Assembly (NCBI GenBank): GCA_029934815.1
Contig: JAOZLM010000036.1
Span: 4,827 to 12,269, forward strand
Direction: 5' to 3'
Source: Desulfocapsa sp.
GTDB taxonomy: Bacteria; Desulfobacterota; Desulfobulbia; Desulfobulbales; Desulfocapsaceae
Length of the DNA stretch: 7,443 bases
Below the pieces are notes generated by a model. It was not told where the DNA came from. It saw only the letters and a program-made list of their open reading frames with translations, and did no database searches. Shown here piece after piece: positions 1 through 4,789 of this stretch (position 1 is its first letter; each line of letters opens with the position of its first letter). Made by a program: the position numbers and the translations under genes.

Positions 1-36
1 CTAGTACTTAGGTGAAGTTCTTTAGCCAGAAATAGC

Positions 37-77
37 AAAACCCCTCGCACAGAGTTATCTTCTGTACGAGGGGTTTT
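37..77. terminator. Bidirectional rho-independent terminator
   Basis: An 11-bp perfect stem (37-47 with 67-77, core CCCCTCG/CGAGGGG flanked by A and T runs) continues, after one C-A mismatch, into five more pairs (49-53 with 61-65) closed by a 7-nt loop. The right arm ends in a T run on the plus strand, and the left A run gives a U run on the minus strand, so it can stop transcription from both sides. It begins about 20 bp past the stop of the minus-strand M50 peptidase gene and probably ends that transcript. It may also end a plus-strand gene lying left of the window. Positions 1-36 show no recognisable coding sequence. Confidence 0.9.
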
Positions 78-97
78 TGTTTGTAGCTCTGATATTT

Positions 98-730
98 TTA
101 TAAAAGAATATTTCTGGCAAAAGCAATTATTGGCATAATCATCTTAGATAAAATCCCTGTAAAGGCAAGCAGCATAATAATGGCAAAGCCGTAACGCTCA
201 ACTGACGCATACGAACGAGCCAGGTCAGGCGGCAATAAGCCAGCCAGAATCTTACTCCCGTCAAGGGGAGGGATGGGCAGGAAATTAAAAATACAAAGAA
301 CCAGATTGATCCACACCGAAGCCATTAAAACTTCATTTAATGGTACCAGGATAGCTTTTGCCAGCGGTGAATAGGGGATGGTTGTTGCGATAAACCAGAC
401 AACTTTCACGCAAAGTGCACTGATTACTGCCAGTACAAAGTTGACAGCAGGTCCTGCAAGCGCCACCCACAGCATATCTTTTCGTGGATTTTTGAAATAT
501 CCCGGATTTACAGGAACAGGTTTAGCCCAGCCGATTTTGATGATAAAAAAGGCAAGTGTCCCCAGTGGATCAAGATGCTTGAGTGGATTCAGGGTAAGGC
601 GACCCTGATCCCTGGCCGTAGGATCACCAAAACGATAGGCAACATAGCCGTGGGCAAATTCATGGAGAGTTAGCGCCAGAAGGATTGGCGGCGCAAGGAT
701 TATCAGTTGTAAAATGAAATTATTAATCAT
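98..730 (-). CDS. M50 family (site-2 protease-like) membrane zinc metallopeptidase
   Basis: This is a 210-residue, mostly hydrophobic protein of the compact M50B class, without a PDZ domain, which cleaves proteins within the membrane. The zinc motif HEFAH lies at residues 23-27 in the first membrane segment (about 6-28). It is followed by the family signatures GDPTAR (35-40) and NPLKHLDPLGT (48-58). The third zinc ligand is D157 in the PPLDG motif (154-158). Further membrane segments lie at about 86-115, 134-153 and 181-207. The ATG at 730 fits because it puts HExxH where relatives have it. No good Shine-Dalgarno is visible, and a 13-bp inverted repeat abuts the start codon. A terminator follows the stop. 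In relatives, as recalled, this gene often sits near trpS and scpA, but none is in this window. The physiological substrate is unknown; the small subgroup is poorly characterised. Family assignment is firm. Confidence 0.93.
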   Translation of the reverse strand: MINNFILQLIILAPPILLALTLHEFAHGYVAYRFGDPTARDQGRLTLNPLKHLDPLGTLAFFIIKIGWAKPVPVNPGYFKNPRKDMLWVALAGPAVNFVLAVISALCVKVVWFIATTIPYSPLAKAILVPLNEVLMASVWINLVLCIFNFLPIPPLDGSKILAGLLPPDLARSYASVERYGFAIIMLLAFTGILSKMIMPIIAFARNILL

Positions 731-774
731 GTTGTTGGCTCATTACTTTGTTTGAAAAGGTTGAGCCAACAACA
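730..774. repeat. 13-bp inverted repeat abutting the M50 gene start
   Basis: GTTGTTGGCTCA at 731-742 is matched by its exact reverse complement at 762-773. The flanking pair 730/774 also matches, giving 13-bp arms and a 19-nt loop. On the minus strand the transcript from the chemoreceptor gene would fold here, and the distal arm ends at the A of the M50 ATG. There is no clear U run after it, so it is a poor intrinsic terminator. It could instead mask translation initiation, stabilise the 3' end of the upstream mRNA, or be a protein-binding site. The repeat is seen directly; any function is inferred. Confidence 0.75.
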
Positions 775-804
775 ATAATCATTGAACGGTTGGGCGCAAG
801 GGGA

Positions 805-3222
805 TCAGGAAACTCCTTTGGATTGAAGGAATGAACTGTATTTTTTATCTGTGCCCTTGATGTGCTCAATCAGCCAATCCTTTAAGAATTCCATAAGTTC
901 AAGGGAAATATCTTTCTTGCCACTTTCGAACTGTGTCTGGAAATCAACCACCTGGGCAACCAGTTTCTTGTGGATTTCTTTGTGGGCATCATTTCCTTCG
1001 TAATTATGCTTCTCAAAGAGATCTTCCTCAAAAGCAAAGTGAGACCCGGTGTATTCGATCAGCTTACTGAGGGCAGAAGATATTGCCTGCTTTCCATTAC
1101 CTGAATTCATCTCACGGAAAAGAGTGTTGATCAGATCAATGAGTACTTTGTGTTGGCCATCAATGGAATCAATCCCAACAGAGAGTGAGTCGCTCCAACG
1201 CATAATTGGCCGGCCTGTATTGGTGGAGGCCCTGCCTTTGATGGTCTCACCAAGGTCAAACCGACCAGTTTCACTATTGATGGTGGATGCTATCTGCTTG
1301 AGGCTTTCTGCGCTTTGCTGTAAGCGGATACTTCCCTGTTGCGCTTCTTTGGAAACCTGGCTGACCTCGGTGATGTCTCTTGCAATCTCTCCTGCAACCA
1401 TGGAGGCTTGTGAAACGTTTTCATTCACCTCACCAATACCATTAGCGGCATCAGTGACATTCTCAGAAATATCTGATGCTGTAACAGATTGTTCTTCAAC
1501 TGCTGATGCAATGGTCGAAACAATATCATTAACATTTTCGATGACAGTGTCGATCTTGGAGATATCGGCAACGGTATCATCGGTGGATGACTGGATGGAT
1601 TCAATTTTACTCTTTATTTCACTTGTTGCATCGGAGGTCTGTTTGGCAAGTTCTTTAATCTCGTTCGCAACAACTGCAAAACCCTTGCCGGCCTCACCGG
1701 CTCTTGCAGCTTCAATGGTGGCATTGAGTGCCAGCAGATTGGTTTGTTCGGAGATCTCTGTGATTACCTCAGTTACTTTGCTGATTTCAAGGGCCGCCTT
1801 CCCTAGCTGGTTCACTTTTTCTGTGGAACTTTTGGCATAGCCAACGGCTTCGGTGGTCATATTGCTGGCTTCGGCTGTGTTGCTGGCAATTTCCTGGATG
1901 GCGGAAGACATTTCTTCCATCGCAGTGGCCATAATATTCACATTTTGAGCTGCCTGCTCACTGGCTTCGGTGACAGTGGCCATGTTAACACTCATCTCTT
2001 CTGTTGCAGCTGCGACTGTGTCAGCTTTGGCGGCAGATTGTTCTGCCCCTCCTGTCATGTCTTCAGCAGAAAGAGCAAGCTCGGTGGATGTTGCGGATAA
2101 GGTATGCCCTTCAGCAACAATCTTTCCGATCAGGGTACGAAGGTTGGTTGTCATTTCCTGCAACGATGCCTGGAGGCTGCCTGCCGGAGCGTTAGTATTT
2201 CCTCTGTCTTTCAAGTCACCCCGAGCAATATCCTGGGCCAGTTTTACCATCTGAGCAGGTTCTCCGCCCAGCAGTTTAAGGATAGATTTAGCATTTATCA
2301 GTAAAATAGTGAGAACCAGAAAAAATCCAACTATTGATCCAATGGTGAAAAGGTTACGGGTTTTGTTACTTATTGCGGTACTGTTTGCAGAGATTTCATC
2401 AATGGTACGGTGGCTGTTTTCGGTAATTTCTTCATGAACTGTAGAGACGGCCTTTTGAAGATCCGTGCTGATTATTTTTGCTTCCCGGCCAAGGATGCTG
2501 TTAATCTGCTGGTCATTTTCCTCAACCATCGAATTGAACTCATCTTCCATCTCCATCGCCTGTTCACGGGCTGTTGTCATATCAATTGCTACACTGACAC
2601 TTCCAACAAGATCCCCATCTGACAGGATATCTTTACTTAATGTGAGAATGTTGGGATCTTTGATTCCAGCCTGGATAATTATTCCGATATCAGGTTTCCC
2701 CTTGGGCAGCAAGGATTTAAGCTTTTCATTTTTACGATTGAGAAATCTGGTAAGAGGTTTTTGGTTTTTGTCACGATAAAAAAGAAATAATACATCCGGA
2801 TTTCGATGGGCGCTTCGGACATAAGTATTCAGTTCTGCAAAGTTTTTGGTGAGTACGGCATCTTTTGCAACCAGCGCCATGAGGTCGACCATGCTCTGGC
2901 CGCTTTGTCTGCGTATGTCACGCATTTTTTCCTGAACTGAAGAGGATATTTCGTGCAGCGCCTCTTTGGAGGAAGAAGAGAGAGAACTTGTGGCTTCCTT
3001 TTGCATCAGTGTGAGCTTTTTATCCAGGTCTTGTGATAGTGCCCGCATATCACTATCGACGGTGGAGAGAATACCTTCAAAAGATTGCTCCACCTGAGTA
3101 TTCAGACTGCTGCTGCTCCTGTTTTGCATGATAACCGTAAAGACTATGGCACTGCCGATCATGGCCAGGAGGGCTATGGTTGTGGGAACAATAAGCTGGG
3201 CACGGAAACTTTTACGTAGCAT
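805..3222 (-). CDS. Methyl-accepting chemotaxis protein with C-terminal bacteriohemerythrin domain
   Basis: This 805-residue chemoreceptor is expected to control the CheA kinase from the inner membrane. Membrane segments at about 10-32 and 291-310 bracket a 260-residue extracytoplasmic part. That part contains a Cache-like region (about 110-215; note the stretch ILTLSKDILSDGDLVGSVSV) and a long helical coiled coil (215-290). A HAMP domain with the GGEP motif (319-322) follows. The signalling hairpin spans about 370-650, with the conserved tip around 489-523 (core NATIEAARAGEAGKGFAVVA). Arms of about 140 residues suggest the 40-heptad class. Residues 675-800 form a hemerythrin domain with a full set of likely di-iron ligands: H691, H728, E732, H747, H751, H787 and D792. 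DcrH of Desulfovibrio vulgaris has the same general plan and binds oxygen through this domain. There is no C-terminal CheR/CheB-tethering pentapeptide. The start has an AGGA ribosome site at 3229-3232. Family assignment is firm; the Cache ligand is unknown. Confidence 0.96.
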   Translation of the reverse strand: MLRKSFRAQLIVPTTIALLAMIGSAIVFTVIMQNRSSSSLNTQVEQSFEGILSTVDSDMRALSQDLDKKLTLMQKEATSSLSSSSKEALHEISSSVQEKMRDIRRQSGQSMVDLMALVAKDAVLTKNFAELNTYVRSAHRNPDVLFLFYRDKNQKPLTRFLNRKNEKLKSLLPKGKPDIGIIIQAGIKDPNILTLSKDILSDGDLVGSVSVAIDMTTAREQAMEMEDEFNSMVEENDQQINSILGREAKIISTDLQKAVSTVHEEITENSHRTIDEISANSTAISNKTRNLFTIGSIVGFFLVLTILLINAKSILKLLGGEPAQMVKLAQDIARGDLKDRGNTNAPAGSLQASLQEMTTNLRTLIGKIVAEGHTLSATSTELALSAEDMTGGAEQSAAKADTVAAATEEMSVNMATVTEASEQAAQNVNIMATAMEEMSSAIQEIASNTAEASNMTTEAVGYAKSSTEKVNQLGKAALEISKVTEVITEISEQTNLLALNATIEAARAGEAGKGFAVVANEIKELAKQTSDATSEIKSKIESIQSSTDDTVADISKIDTVIENVNDIVSTIASAVEEQSVTASDISENVTDAANGIGEVNENVSQASMVAGEIARDITEVSQVSKEAQQGSIRLQQSAESLKQIASTINSETGRFDLGETIKGRASTNTGRPIMRWSDSLSVGIDSIDGQHKVLIDLINTLFREMNSGNGKQAISSALSKLIEYTGSHFAFEEDLFEKHNYEGNDAHKEIHKKLVAQVVDFQTQFESGKKDISLELMEFLKDWLIEHIKGTDKKYSSFLQSKGVS

Positions 3223-3252
3223 AGGCTTTCCTAAAGGTTATTGTGAAAAAGA

Positions 3253-3268
3253 TCTAATTCAAATTAGA
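3253..3268. promoter_or_regulatory. Operator-like AT-rich palindrome upstream of the chemoreceptor gene
   Basis: Perfect 7-bp arms (TCTAATT at 3253-3259 and AATTAGA at 3262-3268) flank a 2-bp centre. The site lies between the proposed promoter (-10 at 3282-3287) and the ribosome site (3229-3232), where a dimeric repressor could block the start of transcription. With a 2-nt centre it cannot form a good RNA hairpin, so a DNA-binding role is more plausible. AT-rich palindromes of this length also arise by chance, so confidence is low. Confidence 0.3.
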
Positions 3269-3281
3269 CGTCCATAAGTAA

Positions 3282-3310
3282 ATCTTCTCAAATGCACAAC
3301 AGAATGTCAA
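3282..3310 (-). promoter_or_regulatory. Putative sigma-70 promoter of the chemoreceptor gene
   Basis: Read on the minus strand, a perfect -35 box TTGACA (3305-3310) is followed after 17 nt by GAAGAT (3282-3287). The -10 box matches only three of six consensus positions, but TGA directly before it provides an extended -10 (TGn). Transcription would begin near 3275, about 50 nt upstream of the chemoreceptor start codon. No convincing sigma-28 or sigma-54 promoter, the types often used by motility genes, was seen here. This supports separate transcription of the chemoreceptor gene from the membrane-protein gene upstream. Confidence 0.45.
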
Positions 3311-3357
3311 GGCGGGCTGGAAAATATCAGGCTGATGGATGGAGCAGACTCAGGATG

Positions 3358-4236
3358 TTACGATTCCCGGAATGAAACGATACGGGTAAAGAGGAATGCA
3401 GCAACACAAGCCATGGACAGGCGGGATATGATTATTATCCAGTAGTTGGCTCCAAAAAGGACGAAGAGGAGCGGGTCTTCAACAAGGGAGTGACAGATCA
3501 TAAGAAAGGTACCAATAAAAAACAGATCTTTTTTCTTTAGATTGCCGGATTCTGCTTCTTTAAACAGGATGCCTGCCCCATAAGTAATGCCAAGCAGTTG
3601 TCCGGTAAGCAGTGAAAAAGATGTCTGTACCCGTTCACTGTAACTGCTAATAAAACGGGTCCGTTGTAAGCTGTCCATCAGGAAAATAATAAGCGTGATA
3701 AGGGCGATAATTTTTATGGAGAGGATGGCAGCGTTTGTCACTGAATGAAGGAGCATATCAGGGACTGAATTATAGTGTGCTATCTGTATATCTTTCCCAC
3801 TGCCAGTTCCTAAATACCATGATTCCGGAAGAAAAAAGAGGGGAAAGGTGGTAAGAAACGCCATAAAGATTCGAAGAAATGTGGAGTAAAGTAACCCTAT
3901 TCCCAGCTTTTTCATGATAGCATTTTCAACAGGCAGAGAATGGCAGACGCCAAGGAAAACACCGAGGATGGTCCACTCGTAGGAGCTAAGACCTAGAGGG
4001 GCTGCAAAAGCCACAGCTGCATACAGGTTAAGAAATATTCCGGCAGTGATCGCCATTGCAGTTTCAGCAGGAAGCTGCAAGACAGATGTCACCGGCAGAA
4101 AGAGAATACTGACCGGACGAAGCAGGTCAAAATAGAGAAGAATGTCAGCCAGAATATAAAAAGGGATGACTAGTTTCAGAATAAGAATCCCACTGCTTAG
4201 TGATGATTGCAGGCTTTGGTGAAGATGTTGTTTCAT
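3358..4236 (-). CDS. Nucleoside recognition (Gate) domain membrane protein
   Basis: This is an integral membrane protein of 292 residues, counted from the ATG at 4234-4236, with about eight hydrophobic segments. It resembles the Gate or nucleoside-recognition family, which includes the spore maturation proteins SpmA/SpmB and a domain of FeoB. Two related halves are visible. The first contains CHSLPVEN (residues 98-105) and the second CHSLVEDP (248-255). Each is preceded by a glycine- and alanine-rich membrane segment, which suggests an internal duplication. The frame also stays open to a TTG at 4312-4314, giving 318 residues. That start has no ribosome site and adds a polar 26-residue tail. 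The ATG is preferred, although its own site is only a weak AGG at 4241-4243. Most members have no proven substrate, and transport of nucleosides here is only a family-based guess. The gene is divergent from the PilZ gene. The 135 bp to the chemoreceptor gene contain that gene's likely promoter. Confidence 0.82.
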   Translation of the reverse strand: MKQHLHQSLQSSLSSGILILKLVIPFYILADILLYFDLLRPVSILFLPVTSVLQLPAETAMAITAGIFLNLYAAVAFAAPLGLSSYEWTILGVFLGVCHSLPVENAIMKKLGIGLLYSTFLRIFMAFLTTFPLFFLPESWYLGTGSGKDIQIAHYNSVPDMLLHSVTNAAILSIKIIALITLIIFLMDSLQRTRFISSYSERVQTSFSLLTGQLLGITYGAGILFKEAESGNLKKKDLFFIGTFLMICHSLVEDPLLFVLFGANYWIIIISRLSMACVAAFLFTRIVSFRES

Positions 4237-4396
4237 GCGACCTAAGATACAGTTTTCATCAGGAATTGGAATGGAATAACGAGTGAATTTTCGTTTTGTA
4301 TAAGCTGTGTTCAATGTACTGTACGTTTTTTTTAAAATAGTTGTTTTTCTATTCTTTGCAGTGATAAACTAAAAAAGTAATTACAGCAGATACGCT

Positions 4397-4425
4397 CTGT
4401 TATTCTTTGCCTGACACCTGATAAT
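4397..4425 (+). promoter_or_regulatory. Putative promoter of the PilZ gene
   Basis: GATAAT at 4420-4425 matches five of six -10 consensus bases. CTGTTA (4397-4402) lies 17 nt upstream and matches the -35 consensus at only three positions. The implied transcription start is near 4432, giving a leader of about 20 nt before the ATG at 4451. The leader contains a good ribosome site. The upstream divergent region (about 4326-4380) is strongly AT-rich with T and A tracts. No convincing promoter was found for the opposite-strand membrane-protein gene. Confidence 0.4.
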
Positions 4426-4437
4426 CTCTTCTGGAAA

Positions 4438-4443
4438 AGGGAG
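4438..4443 (+). promoter_or_regulatory. Ribosome binding site of the PilZ gene
   Basis: AGGGAG sits 7 nt upstream of the ATG at 4451. It selects that start over the overlapping out-of-frame ATG at 4446, which is too close to the site. It is the clearest Shine-Dalgarno sequence in the window. Confidence 0.7.
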
Positions 4444-4450
4444 ACATGTT

Positions 4451-4789
4451 ATGTCTGAAGATTTACGAAAGCATCCCCGGAATCCTTCCACCGCTTTGCT
4501 TCGGGTACGAACCTCAGTTTCCTGTGTAGCGTATACAGTTTCTTTACGTGATGTCAGCTTGGATGGAGCTTATATCCGAACAGTGCATTTGCCGGCCAAG
4601 GGGGAACTGATTAACTTTGAAATTCTGGACGAATATGGATTGCGGCTCGCTGTCGGGCAGGGAAAAGTGGTGCGGGTTGTGAGCATTGGTGATGGCCCGG
4701 GACTTGGTTTTGCTGTACAGTTTGATGAAGAACTGGAAATGGCAATGCTTGATTTTCTGACGACTTCTCAGGAAGAGGAAGTCGCCTGA
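4451..4789 (+). CDS. PilZ domain protein, probable c-di-GMP effector
   Basis: This 112-residue protein is made up almost entirely of one PilZ domain. Both c-di-GMP-binding motifs are present: RxxxR as RKHPR (residues 6-10) and DxSxxG as DVSLDG (34-39). The characteristic late strand GLGFAVQF lies at 84-91. Proteins of this form bind c-di-GMP at the N-terminal arginines and act through protein contacts, often on motility, adhesion or secretion. There is no output domain, signal peptide or membrane segment, so the partner cannot be named. It is the only plus-strand gene here and has its own ribosome site and a plausible promoter. It is not in an operon with the neighbouring chemoreceptor, so a shared motility role is only suggestive. 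Its last codons and stop overlap the 3' end of the opposite-strand tRNA nucleotidyltransferase gene by 22 bp. Confidence 0.92.
   Translation: MSEDLRKHPRNPSTALLRVRTSVSCVAYTVSLRDVSLDGAYIRTVHLPAKGELINFEILDEYGLRLAVGQGKVVRVVSIGDGPGLGFAVQFDEELEMAMLDFLTTSQEEEVA

Noticed and set aside
378..608. Plus-strand 76-codon open frame
   Set aside because: It is antisense to the M50 peptidase gene, whose catalytic motifs establish the true coding strand.
1049..1840. Long plus-strand open frame of 263 codons
   Set aside because: It lies entirely antisense to the chemoreceptor signalling domain. Its serine-, alanine- and leucine-rich product is the mirror of that repetitive helical sequence, and no domain is recognisable.
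1970..2779. Several further plus-strand open frames of 60-105 codons
   Set aside because: All are antisense to the chemoreceptor gene, overlap one another in different frames, and show no recognisable motifs.
3300..3357. Possible terminator after the Gate protein gene
   Set aside because: Only very short complementary segments (such as ATCA/TGAT around 3327-3337) occur and no T run follows on the minus strand.
4316..4324. GTAC-T-GTAC sequence near the divergent promoters as an operator
   Set aside because: The 4-bp units are each self-palindromic and too short, and they match no regulator site I can name.
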